A stretch of 64,000 nt of DNA from Altererythrobacter sp. XM-24bin4 (lineage in GTDB: Bacteria; Pseudomonadota; Alphaproteobacteria; Sphingomonadales; Sphingomonadaceae), in NCBI GenBank assembly GCA_003149575.1, contig QCWG01000001.1, positions 463,183-527,182 on the forward strand, written 5' to 3'. Shown in pieces: positions 49,840 to 59,202 of the stretch. Position numbers and translations under genes: made by a program. The notes under the pieces are model-generated. The model had not been told where the DNA came from and did no database searches. It saw nothing but the letters and a program-made list of their open reading frames with translations. Numbering within the stretch: the stretch's first letter is position 1; each line of letters starts with the position of its first letter.

Positions 49840-52466
49840 TAACCGAGCAAATCCCTCAGCGCATCGAACGCGCCGCTTGCCCGGGCAGGTTCATGAGCGG
49901 GCTTGCGCGGTGGTTGGGCGCTGCGGACTTGTGGCTTGCCCTGATTGCTGCTGCGCTTACCGCGCTTACCCTGCTCCCCGCGATTGTGCTGCGTCCGCCG
50001 TTGCGGATTTCCGCCCAGGCGTCTCGGGCGCCAATTCCAACTATCGGGCGTGGCCGGGCCTGATACCCCCTCGGCCAGCGCTGGTGCAGCAAAGCGCTTG
50101 AACCCTGCGCTTCCAAGCAAGCGCAGCACATTGTCTGCTTCAAGCCCGATCGAGATTGGCAATGCCGTGTCAAAGAAGAAACGCTTAGGCGGTTTGCCGC
50201 CTTCAGGCGTTGCCTTGGCGCGCGCATCGAACGCGGCGCGCACAATCTTCTCCGCCAGATCGACGCGGATCATCTGTGACCCGGCGGGGCGGTATCCGGC
50301 TGGTGCTTGTTTCACATCTTTGAGCACTGGCAACATCGCTTCGTTCAGCGGCTGCTTGTCTACCCCGAGCGCGTGCAGCAGCTGACGGGGTGCGGGTTTG
50401 AGCAAAGCATGTGCGAATATATCAAGCGCGCCGAATACCACACCCAGCTTGCGCAGAAAGGGGCGCATTTCCTTGGGCAGATGCTGCAAGCCCGCATCTT
50501 CGCGCGTCACCACCCCGTGGCCGGCAATAACGGTGTGCAATAAAGCGCGCGCCTCTGACCCGGCGGCCGGGTCCTGAGCGGCCGCAGCCAGCTTGCGCAA
50601 GGGCTCGAGTGGCTCAAGTCTTATGTCCAACCAGTTCTGCAAAGCCGCCTCAAAACTGAGCCGCGATGCCTCCGGCAGCGCGCTCAATTCGCGCACAAAT
50701 GCAATTCGGGCGGTTCCGAAGTCGTCGCTCAGCTCGATAGTGGCCAGCTTGTGCTCGCCCCACAGAATCGCGCCATTGCCGATCGTCAACTCGCCTATGC
50801 CGTCACCGGCAAGCCATTGGGCACGCTGCGCCAACAGCGCCGGCAAAGCCTTTTCACCCGCAGCGAGCAACATCTTGCGATCGGCAACTGTCGCATCCGG
50901 TGCGACCGCAAACCGAAAGCCGTCCAGCCGACCAATCAGCTCACCGTCGACTGTAAGCGTGCCATCAGGGGCGAGTTCGACCGGCAATGCACTTCCATCC
51001 TGGCCCAGCGATTTCATCAAAAGCGACGTCCTTCGGTTTACAAATCTCTCTGTCAGCCGCGCATGCAGCGCATCCGACAGTTTGGCTTCGACTGCGCGCG
51101 CGCGAGCAAACATCTCGTCACGCGCCAATACCCAGTCCGGCCGCTGGCAGATATAGGCCCAAGTTCGGATCGCGGCTATCCTTCCTTGCAAAGTGTCGAT
51201 GTCTCCCTGCATGCGATCAAGCTCTGCAATGCGTGCGGCGACAAAATCGGCGCCGAGATAGCCTTCGCGAAGATCCTGCCACAATCTTTTGACGAAACTG
51301 GCATGGACGCCCGCACCCACGGAGCGGAAATCGGGCAGCGAACAGGCTTCCCAGAACCGGCGGACAGATCCGGCACCCTTAACGCTGTCAGCAATCGGAT
51401 CTTCAGACAGCCGTTTCAAGACGGCCAAGTCGATCGCTTCCGGTGCGGGCCGAAGCTCTGGCTCATCAGGCTTCATTTCCAGGTCGGCGATCAGGGTTGC
51501 GAGATTGTCGAATCGTGGCTCGGCCTCGCGCCAGAACAAATGCGTCAATGGCGCGAAGCGATGCTCTTCGATCGCATAGATCTCTTCATCGGTGAATTCG
51601 GCGGGCGTGCCCTTGCCATCGCGCATGCCCGAGAGCGCTCCGAAAGTGCCGTCGCGCTGATGCCGCCCGGCGCGGCCTGCAATTTGCCCCATTTCGGCAG
51701 GGGTCAGTCGGCGTTTGTGTTTGCCATCGAATTTTGAGAGGCCCGCAAAGGCAACATGGTGCAAATCGAGGTTCAATCCCATGCCGATTGCGTCGGTGGC
51801 GACGATGTAATCAACCTCACCATTCTGGAACAATTCAACCTGCTTGTTTCGGGTTTCCGGTGAAAGCGCTCCCATCACCACTGCGGCCCCGCCTCTGAAC
51901 CTGCGCAAAGCCTCTGCCATGGCGTAAACCTGGTCGGTGCCGAATGCGACGACCGCGCTGCGTGGCGGTAGCCGCGACAATTTGCAGCTTCCGGCGTGGC
52001 TGAGCGTCGAAAAACGAGGTCGCTCGACCATTTCCGCGCGCGGAATAAGTTTTCTGACCAGGGGTTCGAGCGTTGTCGAGCCGAGAATCATGGTTTCCTC
52101 GCGGCCGCGCGCGTTGAGCAAGCGATCTGTAAAGATATGCCCGCGTTCCGGGTCAGCGCCGATCTGCGCTTCATCGAGTGCCACGAAGGCGTGCAGACCG
52201 TCTTTCCCCGCTCCCAGCCGATCCATGGCCTCCGCGGTGCAGCAGAAGTACCGCGCGTCGGGCGGTTCAATCCGTTCTTCACCGGTGATCAGGGCGACCG
52301 CCTTGTCACCTTTGATTGCACGAACCCGATCATAGACTTCGCGCGCCAGCAACCGCAGCGGAAATCCCATCATGCCCGAGGAATGTCCGCACATCCGTTC
52401 GATCGCCAAATGGGTTTTGCCGGTATTGGTGGGCCCGAGAACCGCCTTGATGGTGCTGTCGCTCAC
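49839..52466 (-). CDS. Suv3-like DExH RNA helicase
   Basis: 875 residues from GTG 52466 (VSDSTIKAVLGPTNTGKTH); the frame remains open to 52802 but that part is not family-like and would overlap the divergent gene's start. Motifs: Walker A GPTNTGKTH, DExH-type box VALDEAQIGAD, ATDAIGMGLNLDL and QIAGRAGRHQRDGTFG, as in the mitochondrial degradosome helicase Suv3. The long C-terminal half ends in a basic, Gln/Asn/Arg-rich tail (RRLGGNPQRRTQHNRGEQGK) likely to bind RNA. It is coupled to S4 and fdxA, suggesting a role in RNA turnover or ribosome rescue. Confidence 0.88.
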   Translation of the reverse strand: MSDSTIKAVLGPTNTGKTHLAIERMCGHSSGMMGFPLRLLAREVYDRVRAIKGDKAVALITGEERIEPPDARYFCCTAEAMDRLGAGKDGLHAFVALDEAQIGADPERGHIFTDRLLNARGREETMILGSTTLEPLVRKLIPRAEMVERPRFSTLSHAGSCKLSRLPPRSAVVAFGTDQVYAMAEALRRFRGGAAVVMGALSPETRNKQVELFQNGEVDYIVATDAIGMGLNLDLHHVAFAGLSKFDGKHKRRLTPAEMGQIAGRAGRHQRDGTFGALSGMRDGKGTPAEFTDEEIYAIEEHRFAPLTHLFWREAEPRFDNLATLIADLEMKPDEPELRPAPEAIDLAVLKRLSEDPIADSVKGAGSVRRFWEACSLPDFRSVGAGVHASFVKRLWQDLREGYLGADFVAARIAELDRMQGDIDTLQGRIAAIRTWAYICQRPDWVLARDEMFARARAVEAKLSDALHARLTERFVNRRTSLLMKSLGQDGSALPVELAPDGTLTVDGELIGRLDGFRFAVAPDATVADRKMLLAAGEKALPALLAQRAQWLAGDGIGELTIGNGAILWGEHKLATIELSDDFGTARIAFVRELSALPEASRLSFEAALQNWLDIRLEPLEPLRKLAAAAQDPAAGSEARALLHTVIAGHGVVTREDAGLQHLPKEMRPFLRKLGVVFGALDIFAHALLKPAPRQLLHALGVDKQPLNEAMLPVLKDVKQAPAGYRPAGSQMIRVDLAEKIVRAAFDARAKATPEGGKPPKRFFFDTALPISIGLEADNVLRLLGSAGFKRFAAPALAEGVSGPATPDSWNWRPRRLGGNPQRRTQHNRGEQGKRGKRSSNQGKPQVRSAQPPRKPAHEPARASGAFDALRDLLG

Positions 52467-52678
52467 AATGCCTTTAGTGGCATCGCGCGCGGGCCGCGGC
52501 AACCGCCTGATGCCCACGCCGTGCCGCTTCTCAACACTTCGTCGCCTTGGGGACTCATCTGGTCGATGATTAAGGCGCAATTTACTTTGATCTGCGAGAA
52601 ATCTTCGCCAATAAACCGAAAAGGGACGTTCGATTGGGATGTAGCGCTGTTTTGGCGCCAGCTGGGAGTTGAGATCAA

Positions 52679-54334
52679 TTGGATCACATGCGCGACATGG
52701 GCAGCGGTGATGACAAGCCACTGGGCGATCCGTCCTTAGGCGCGTTCGATCCTGAAGAGCCGATGCTTGACTTCGGTGAAGCCGGTTCTGCTCGTGCGTC
52801 ACGTAAGTCGTCAGACAATGCCAAAATCGTCTTGAAGCGTGTCAGTGGTTGGCGATCTCGCTATGAAGAATGGCGCGATGAAACTTCGCGCAAGCTAGAG
52901 CGGGTAGATCTTGCTCCCGACCTGGCGCAGAATATCGGAAGCGGAACCTGGTTTCGCGGTCTTGGCACGATGCTTGGCCTAGGCGCGGTCGCGCTATTGT
53001 TGTGGCCAGACTTCGCGCCGCTCGAGGCAAGGCCTGCCATGGAGCTGGACGAAGTGGCGCTGGACGAATTTCGCAGCCACATGATCATGCCGTTGGCGCT
53101 TGGCGCTGACAGCGGCCGCCAGATGGGCGCCGGGCCCAAGGTCCGCGCGCTTGAGGCCGCACCAGAACGCCCACAGATAGAGCTGGTCGCGACATTGGGC
53201 CGCGGAGACAGTTTTGACCGCATGCTTCAACGTGCCGGATTGAGCTCTGCCGATGCGTCACGCGTGCAGGAGCTGATCGGCGGCGCCATCGAGATGGAAG
53301 AGCTCACTGCCGGCACCCGCTTTGACATTGTGCTGGGTCGCCGCGTGGCAGAGGGCACACCTCGGCCACTCGATGAGTTGTCCTTTCGGGCCAAGTTCGA
53401 TCTTGAGCTGCGGGTAGAGAACAACGATGGCCGGCTGTCTTTGCGTCGCAACACCATTCGAGTCGATGATACGCCGCTGCGCATTCGCGGCACTGTCGGG
53501 CAGAGCTTGTACCGTTCAGCGCGCGCCGCAGGCGCACCTGCTAGCGCGGTGCAGGATTTCATCAAGGCGCTGGATGGCCAGATTGACCTCAACCGCAGCG
53601 TCCGTTCGACCGACGAGTTCGACATGATTGTTGCTTACCGCCGCGCCGCAACGGGTGAGCGGCAGGCAGGCCAGGTGCTCTATGCCGGGATCGAGCGCGA
53701 TGGTGAACCCAAGACGCAGCTGATGCGCTGGGGAGAGGATGGCATTTTTTATGAAGCATCCGGCGTTGGCGAGCAGCGAAACGGATTGATCGCGCCTGTA
53801 CCGGGCGGGATCACATCCGGCTTCGGGATGCGTCGCCACCCGATACTGGGGTATCGCCGCATGCATTCGGGCATCGATTTCCGCGCCCGCCATGGCACGC
53901 CCATCGTTGCTGTCTCGGACGCGCGAGTGAGTGCGGCGGGGCGAATGGGTGGTTGCGGCAATGCGGTGCGGCTCGATCACGGCAATGGGCTGTCGACCCG
54001 CTACTGCCATATGAGCCGGATCGCCGCCAGCCGCGGGGAAAGTGTTCGCCGCGGTCAGGTTATCGGCTATGTCGGATCAACCGGCCTTTCGACCGGCCCG
54101 CATTTGCACTACGAGATGTATCGGGGGGGGCGCGCGATAGATCCGCGGGGAGTGCGTTTTGTCCGCCGCGCTCAGCTTGAGGGCCGTGAATTGGTCGATT
54201 TCCGGGCCGCCTTGGCGCGACTTAAAGAGGTTGAGCCGGGCGCCGCTCTGGCGGATCTTGAAATCCGCCCTGAAGAAGTGGCGGAACCGGAGCGTGAGAT
54301 CGAAAAGCTCGATAATCCGCTTCAAGTCAGCTGA
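52679..54334 (+). CDS. M23-family peptidoglycan peptidase, membrane-anchored
   Basis: 551 residues from ATG 52679 (a second ATG at 52688). A cytosolic basic/acidic N-terminus and one membrane helix (TMLGLGAVALLLWPDFAPLE, about residues 99-118) are followed by a periplasmic LysM/OapA-like region and a C-terminal LytM domain with all zinc ligands: MHSGIDFRA (H...D), STGLSTGPHLHYEM (H-L-H). It cleaves peptide cross-links in peptidoglycan. The tail ends in an acidic Glu-rich segment. Divergent from the helicase gene. Confidence 0.9.
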   Translation: MDHMRDMGSGDDKPLGDPSLGAFDPEEPMLDFGEAGSARASRKSSDNAKIVLKRVSGWRSRYEEWRDETSRKLERVDLAPDLAQNIGSGTWFRGLGTMLGLGAVALLLWPDFAPLEARPAMELDEVALDEFRSHMIMPLALGADSGRQMGAGPKVRALEAAPERPQIELVATLGRGDSFDRMLQRAGLSSADASRVQELIGGAIEMEELTAGTRFDIVLGRRVAEGTPRPLDELSFRAKFDLELRVENNDGRLSLRRNTIRVDDTPLRIRGTVGQSLYRSARAAGAPASAVQDFIKALDGQIDLNRSVRSTDEFDMIVAYRRAATGERQAGQVLYAGIERDGEPKTQLMRWGEDGIFYEASGVGEQRNGLIAPVPGGITSGFGMRRHPILGYRRMHSGIDFRARHGTPIVAVSDARVSAAGRMGGCGNAVRLDHGNGLSTRYCHMSRIAASRGESVRRGQVIGYVGSTGLSTGPHLHYEMYRGGRAIDPRGVRFVRRAQLEGRELVDFRAALARLKEVEPGAALADLEIRPEEVAEPEREIEKLDNPLQVS

Positions 54335-54388
54335 GGCAGGGCGTTGATAGATTGCTAAGCGATAGATAATGCGGCAACACTCTGGCCT

Positions 54389-55384
54389 ATGAGTGGATCG
54401 TACCCGAATGTGCGCATGCGGCGCACCCGAGCCAGCGGCTGGGCCCGCAATATGTATCGCGAAACCGTGATGACACCTGCGGACCTGATCTGGCCGCTGT
54501 TCGTCACTGAAGGTAGCGGTGTGGAAGAGCCGATCGCAACGCTTCCCGGCGTATCGCGTTGGTCGATTGACGGTATCGCGGCCCGTGCGAGGGAGGCGGT
54601 CGAGCTGGGCATTCCGTGTGTTGCGCTGTTCCCTAACACGCCCGCGGACAAACGCAGCGATGATGGGGCAGAGGCGCTCAACCCGGACAATCTGATGTGC
54701 CGAGCGATCAAAGCAATCCGTGATGCTTGCGGCAGCGATATCGGCATCCTCACCGATGTCGCGCTCGATCCTTATACGGCGCACGGGCAAGACGGGCTAA
54801 TCGATGCCGCAGGGTATGTCGTCAATGACGACACTGTAGCCGTGCTCGTCGATCAATCGCTCAATCAGGCAGAGGCAGGCGCGGACATCATCGCGCCATC
54901 AGACATGATGGATGGCCGGGTGCATGCGATTCGCTTGGCGCTGGAGATGAACGGGCACCCAAATGTCCAGATCATGAGCTATGCTGCCAAATACGCCAGC
55001 GCATTCTACGGCCCGTTTCGCGATGCGGTGGGTTCAAGTGGGCTGCTCAAAGGCGACAAGAAAACCTACCAGATGGATCCGGCCAATAGCGACGAAGCGC
55101 TGCGCGAAGTTGCGCTGGACATTGCGGAAGGCGCCGACAGTGTGATGGTGAAGCCCGGCCTTGCCTATCTGGATATTATCTACCGCGTGAAGCAGGAGTT
55201 TGGCATTCCCGTGTTCGCCTATCAGGTGAGCGGCGAATATGCGATGATCGAGGCCGCGCAGGCTGCCGGTATCGGGGACCGTGATGCGTTGCTGATGGAA
55301 AAACTGATCGCCTTCAAGCGCGCCGGTTGCAGCGGAGTGCTGACCTATCATGCGCCGGTGGCTGCGCGCATTCTCAATTGCTGA
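54389..55384 (+). CDS. hemB: Delta-aminolevulinic acid dehydratase (porphobilinogen synthase)
   Basis: 331 residues. Condenses two ALA to porphobilinogen, second common haem step. Active-site lysines in SYAAKYASAFYGPFRDAVG and VMVKPGLAYLDI; the DVALDPYTAHGQDG motif has Asp/Ala/Thr in place of the metal-binding cysteines, so it is the Mg2+-dependent, not the Zn2+-dependent, type. Unlike hemE/hemJ it lies far from the origin. Confidence 0.96.
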   Translation: MSGSYPNVRMRRTRASGWARNMYRETVMTPADLIWPLFVTEGSGVEEPIATLPGVSRWSIDGIAARAREAVELGIPCVALFPNTPADKRSDDGAEALNPDNLMCRAIKAIRDACGSDIGILTDVALDPYTAHGQDGLIDAAGYVVNDDTVAVLVDQSLNQAEAGADIIAPSDMMDGRVHAIRLALEMNGHPNVQIMSYAAKYASAFYGPFRDAVGSSGLLKGDKKTYQMDPANSDEALREVALDIAEGADSVMVKPGLAYLDIIYRVKQEFGIPVFAYQVSGEYAMIEAAQAAGIGDRDALLMEKLIAFKRAGCSGVLTYHAPVAARILNC

Positions 55385-55385
55385 C

Positions 55386-55946
55386 ATGAACGAAGGATTC
55401 CAGCACGAAACCGAGCGGTTGATCCTACGCGATTGGCGCGAGGACGATTGGCTCCCGTTTTGGGAAGGCACCAATACGCCCAATGTGATGCGCTGGCTTG
55501 GCGGGGTGTGCGACGCGGAAAAGCGGCAGGCAGCGCAGGACCGGCTTTTGTCCTACACTCTGGACCACGGGCACACCTTCTGGTGTGTCGAGCGCAAGGA
55601 TGACGGTGCCATTCTGGGTTTTTGCGGGCTCAAGCGCTGCAATCAGAATGGCGGCCCGATCGGTATGATGGAGGTCGGGTGGCGGTTGAGAGAAGACGCC
55701 TGGGGCAAAGGCTATGCCAAGGAAGCAGCGGTTGCGTCGCTTGATCTGGCTTTTGAACGTTTCGGCGCGGATGAAGTGATTGCGCTGACCGTTCAAGGTA
55801 ATGCGCCAAGTTGGGGGCTGATGATCAAGCTCGGCATGGTGCGGCGCGAAGACCTTGATTTCGAGAACGCCGATTTCACGCCCGATACTCCCCTGATCAT
55901 CGTCTACTCGATTGATCGTGCAAGCCGGGAAGCGCAGCATGCCTGA
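55386..55946 (+). CDS. GNAT-family N-acetyltransferase (RimJ-like), copy 1
   Basis: 186 residues from ATG 55386, one base after the hemB stop. Acetyl-CoA site: GWRLREDAWGKGYAKEAA; also ETERLILRDWREDDW at the start and GNAPSWGLMIKLGMVRREDLDF, the RimJ/RimL signature. Acetylates an unknown acceptor (protein N-terminus or small molecule). It overlaps a second, similar GNAT gene by 8 bases. Confidence 0.85.
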   Translation: MNEGFQHETERLILRDWREDDWLPFWEGTNTPNVMRWLGGVCDAEKRQAAQDRLLSYTLDHGHTFWCVERKDDGAILGFCGLKRCNQNGGPIGMMEVGWRLREDAWGKGYAKEAAVASLDLAFERFGADEVIALTVQGNAPSWGLMIKLGMVRREDLDFENADFTPDTPLIIVYSIDRASREAQHA

Positions 55947-56493
55947 TATCGTAATCGAAACCGAGCGGTTGATTCTGCGCAAGATCGAGGAAAGCGATGC
56001 GGCGCTTCAGTATGAATTGCTCAACACGCCAGCCGTGATGGAATGTTTGGGCGGCGTCAAAGAGCTCCACGAGATCGAAGCGAAGCACGCCAAATCAATG
56101 AGCTGGTTTGCACGTGAAGGCTTTGGTTTCATGATGTTGATCGAGAAGTCGACCGGAGAGCTGGTTGGCCATTGCGGGATGAAGCGGGTCGACAATCCGC
56201 TCGCGCCCAACGTGGGTGATCACGAGATCGGCTGGCTGGTGCGCGAGGACCGCTGGCGGCACGGTTATGCCAATGAATCCATGCGCGCGGTGATCAATTG
56301 GGCGTTTGACAGTATTGGCGTGCCATATCTCGTTGCGATCACGAGTGAGCGCAACGAGGCCAGCTGGCGTTTCATGGAGAAGCTGGGCATGGAGCGTCGC
56401 AAGGATCTCGACTTTGATGACCCTGCGTACGATCCGCGTGATAACCCGGCGATACAATATTCGCTTTCAAGAGAGCAGTGGGAGACAAAATAA
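55939..56493 (+). CDS. GNAT-family N-acetyltransferase (RimJ-like), copy 2
   Basis: 184 residues from ATG 55939 (MPDIVIETERLILRKIEE). Acetyl-CoA motif GWLVREDRWRHGYANESM and the C-terminal NEASWRFMEKLGMERRKDLDF run parallel to copy 1 (both end with LGM-RR-DLDF), so the pair is probably a tandem duplication that has diverged strongly. ATGCCTGA overlap with copy 1; TAATG coupling to the next gene. Confidence 0.85.
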   Translation: MPDIVIETERLILRKIEESDAALQYELLNTPAVMECLGGVKELHEIEAKHAKSMSWFAREGFGFMMLIEKSTGELVGHCGMKRVDNPLAPNVGDHEIGWLVREDRWRHGYANESMRAVINWAFDSIGVPYLVAITSERNEASWRFMEKLGMERRKDLDFDDPAYDPRDNPAIQYSLSREQWETK

Positions 56494-57059
56494 TGTTCCG
56501 GCCCGGCGTAAACATCATCCCGATCCACGGTAAAGTGCCGCATATTCATGACACCGCTTTTATCGCTCCAGGCTGCACCATCATCGGCGATGTCACGATC
56601 GGCGCGGAGAGCTCGATCTGGTACAATTGTGTGTTGCGCGCCGATGTCAGCCGGATCGAGATCGGGCAGCGGACCAATATCCAGGATGGCACGGTATGTC
56701 ATTGCGACCCGCCGCGCCCTGGTGATGAAGAGGGCTCACCTCTGATCATAGGTGATGACGTACTGATCGGGCATATGGCGATGGTGCATGGGTGCACGAT
56801 CAAAGACCGCGGCTTTGTGGGCCTTGGCGCAATCGCCATGAACAAGGCTGTGATCGGCCATGATGCCATGCTGGCGGCGGGCGCGATGCTGACCGAAGGC
56901 AAGGTGATGGAAGACCGTATGCTGTGGGCGGGGCGCCCGGCCAAGCCTATGAGAGAGCTATCCGATGCTGCGATTGCCGGCATGCGGATGGGCGTGGCGC
57001 ACTATGCCGAGAATGCCAAGCACCACGCTATCGCGGTTTTTGAAGCCGGACTGAAATAG
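56493..57059 (+). CDS. Gamma-carbonic anhydrase-like hexapeptide-repeat protein
   Basis: 188 residues from ATG 56493. Left-handed beta-helix hexapeptide repeats (APGCTIIGDVTIGAESSIW and on), with metal-ligand histidines in DGTVCHCDPP and VLIGHMAMVHGCTI. Related to E. coli YrdA/PaaY and mitochondrial gamma-CA; such proteins may be carbonic anhydrases or thioesterases. Coupled to the GNAT gene by TAATG, so hemB-GNAT-GNAT-this gene form one transcription unit. Confidence 0.9.
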   Translation: MFRPGVNIIPIHGKVPHIHDTAFIAPGCTIIGDVTIGAESSIWYNCVLRADVSRIEIGQRTNIQDGTVCHCDPPRPGDEEGSPLIIGDDVLIGHMAMVHGCTIKDRGFVGLGAIAMNKAVIGHDAMLAAGAMLTEGKVMEDRMLWAGRPAKPMRELSDAAIAGMRMGVAHYAENAKHHAIAVFEAGLK

Positions 57060-57067
57060 CCGCTTGG

Positions 57068-59125
57068 CTAGTCAGATTTTTCGTCTTTCCGGTACTTTTC
57101 AAACCATTTTATCACCGAATCGGTTTTCGTGGCCAGCTGGCTGGGTGACATTGTCAAATCGCCATGGCTCCCGCCCGGCGTCACCAGCAACGCAGTGTCG
57201 ACGCCGAGAACTTGCAGCGCGCCGTAGAATTGTTCGGCTTCGCTGCGGGGGGTGCGGTAATCCTCTGCAGCAACCAGGACCAGTGTCGGCGTCTTGATGT
57301 TAGCGGCTGCGGCCAGTGGAGAACGGCGCCAATAGTCGTCAGCGCGTTCCCATGGCTGCCCCTTCATCCAGTACTTGCCGAAGAAGGCATAGCCATCGCT
57401 CATCAATGCCATGCTGGTCCAGTTGATAACCGGCTTGTTCGAAGCTGCCGCCGCAAAGCGATCGGTCTGGCCCACGATCCACGCGGTCAGGATGCCGCCG
57501 CCCGAACCGCCTGTAACAAACAGGTTCTCAGGATCGGCGTAACCCGCAGCGATTGCAGCATCGACTGCGGCCATCAGCTCATCATGGTTCGAGATTGGGT
57601 AATTACCTTCGATCCGGTCAGCGAAGGCGTGGCCGTATCCGGTCGAGCCACCGGGGTTGGTAAAGAGTGTTGCATACCCTGCGCTGCCATAAAGCTGATA
57701 GTCGGTGCTGAAATGCGCACCATATGCCGCGTAGGGACCACCATGAATTTCCAGCACCAGCGGCACGCGCGTGCCCGGCTCGTAATCGGGCGGCAGGGTG
57801 ATCCAACTAGGGATTTTGGTTCCATCCGCGGCTGTGACATCCAACTCGATCGTCTGGCCCAGCGTCTTTCCTGAAAGCCAGGTTTCATTGAGCGCGGTCA
57901 GTTGGCGCGGATTGCGTCCGGCCAACACAGAGACATCGGTCGGCCGTGTCGCGCTGCCAGACGTAAAGGCCAGCGTGCCCCTGCTGGACACGCTCCATTC
58001 GCCGCCCACATAGGGCCGGGAATATCCCGGCGTTGCGACCCGTGCATTCAGGCGATCAACATTGCCTGTGAGCGATATCTTTGCGACGCGGTAAACACCC
58101 TCATCCTCGAAACCGGCGTAAAGCCCGCCATCGGTCCATTCCAGACTGTCAAACCCGCGATCAAAACCGGCCGCCACGCGACGCTTGCCGGAACCATCGC
58201 GGTTCATCACGTAAAGCTCGGCTTGCTGATACGCCATCGCGCGATCATCGAACCCTAGGTAAGCGATCTGGGTTCCGTCGGGGGAGATTTGCGGTGCGAA
58301 ATCCGGACCATCGCGTGTGGTCAGGGCGTTGATATCGCCCGATGCCAGATCGATCGCGTAGATCTCGCTGTCGACCCCGGCCAACTCCCAATCGTCATCG
58401 CGATTTCCGCTGATCAGGATCGTCTTTCCATCTGGCGACCACTCCAAAGCACCCGAGTGGTGCCGGTCTCCACTTGTCAACTGGCGCGGTGCGCCGCCCT
58501 TTGCCGAAACAACGAAGATCTGCGTGAAGCCCGGTTTGAGATAGCCCCCGCCATCGATGCGGTACGTTACCGCGTCTGTGATGCTTGGTGGCGCCTTCCA
58601 TTCCGCACCCTCGGGCTTGGCGGGTGCGCTGCCCAGGCTAAGCGGCTTTCCGGGCACGCGTGCGGTGTAAGCGATCTGGCTACCGTCGGGTGACCAACTG
58701 ATGCCGCCGGGGCCCTCGGGCAAAGCCGTGATGTTCGCAGCAACACCGCTGTTCATCCACCGAACATGCAACTCGGGTCCGCCGCCGCTCTTGGTCGAGA
58801 TATAGGCCAGGCGCAATCCGTCGGGTGACCAGCGCGGGCTGAAATGCGCGCCTGCGCCCGTTACCAATGGAGTCTCTGCGCCGCTTGCAAGTTCGATCAA
58901 CCAGATCGAGCGCACAGCGCTGTCGGTCATAATATCATTCGCCATGCGGACATAGGCAATCTGGCGGCCATCAGGGCTGATCTGTGGGTCGGTTGCGATT
59001 GTCAGGTTGAACAGATCCGCACCGGTGAAGTGCGCAGGTGGTGCCTCGGCCTGATCGTCGGCTGCCAGCGTAATGGCGGGAATCGCCAGCAACGCTGCGG
59101 CAGCGAAAATTTTAAGTGAACGCAT
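57068..59125 (-). CDS. S9-family prolyl oligopeptidase-like peptidase, exported
   Basis: 685 residues from ATG 59125. Signal peptide MRSLKIFAAAALLAIPAITLA, then a WD40-like beta-propeller (repeats such as PDGRQIAYVRM, PDGLRLAYIS, PDGSQIAYTA, PDGTQIAYLG), then the alpha/beta-hydrolase domain with the catalytic serine in VTGGSGGGIL, Asp in VAAEDYRTP and His in PGGSHGDL. It releases dipeptides or oligopeptides in the periplasm. Convergent with the gamma-CA gene, 8 bases apart. Confidence 0.93.
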   Translation of the reverse strand: MRSLKIFAAAALLAIPAITLAADDQAEAPPAHFTGADLFNLTIATDPQISPDGRQIAYVRMANDIMTDSAVRSIWLIELASGAETPLVTGAGAHFSPRWSPDGLRLAYISTKSGGGPELHVRWMNSGVAANITALPEGPGGISWSPDGSQIAYTARVPGKPLSLGSAPAKPEGAEWKAPPSITDAVTYRIDGGGYLKPGFTQIFVVSAKGGAPRQLTSGDRHHSGALEWSPDGKTILISGNRDDDWELAGVDSEIYAIDLASGDINALTTRDGPDFAPQISPDGTQIAYLGFDDRAMAYQQAELYVMNRDGSGKRRVAAGFDRGFDSLEWTDGGLYAGFEDEGVYRVAKISLTGNVDRLNARVATPGYSRPYVGGEWSVSSRGTLAFTSGSATRPTDVSVLAGRNPRQLTALNETWLSGKTLGQTIELDVTAADGTKIPSWITLPPDYEPGTRVPLVLEIHGGPYAAYGAHFSTDYQLYGSAGYATLFTNPGGSTGYGHAFADRIEGNYPISNHDELMAAVDAAIAAGYADPENLFVTGGSGGGILTAWIVGQTDRFAAAASNKPVINWTSMALMSDGYAFFGKYWMKGQPWERADDYWRRSPLAAAANIKTPTLVLVAAEDYRTPRSEAEQFYGALQVLGVDTALLVTPGGSHGDLTMSPSQLATKTDSVIKWFEKYRKDEKSD

Positions 59126-59133
59126 GATGAGGG

Positions 59134-59160
59134 GCCCCTTGGTCGCAAGAACTAAGGGGC
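59134..59160. repeat. Hairpin between clpA and the S9 peptidase gene
   Basis: GCCCCTT (59134-59140) and AAGGGGC (59154-59160), perfect 7-bp stem with a 13-base loop. No T-run; it lies 9 bases upstream of the S9 start codon on the minus strand and could affect its translation or clpA mRNA stability. Confidence 0.4.
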
Positions 59161-59202
59161 GCACTCATGCACATCTGCGGACTTAATGCCAGCGAAGAAA
59201 GG

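Noticed and set aside
50751..51737. 328-codon plus-strand open frame opposite the helicase
   Set aside because: Antisense shadow of the Suv3-like helicase coding bias.
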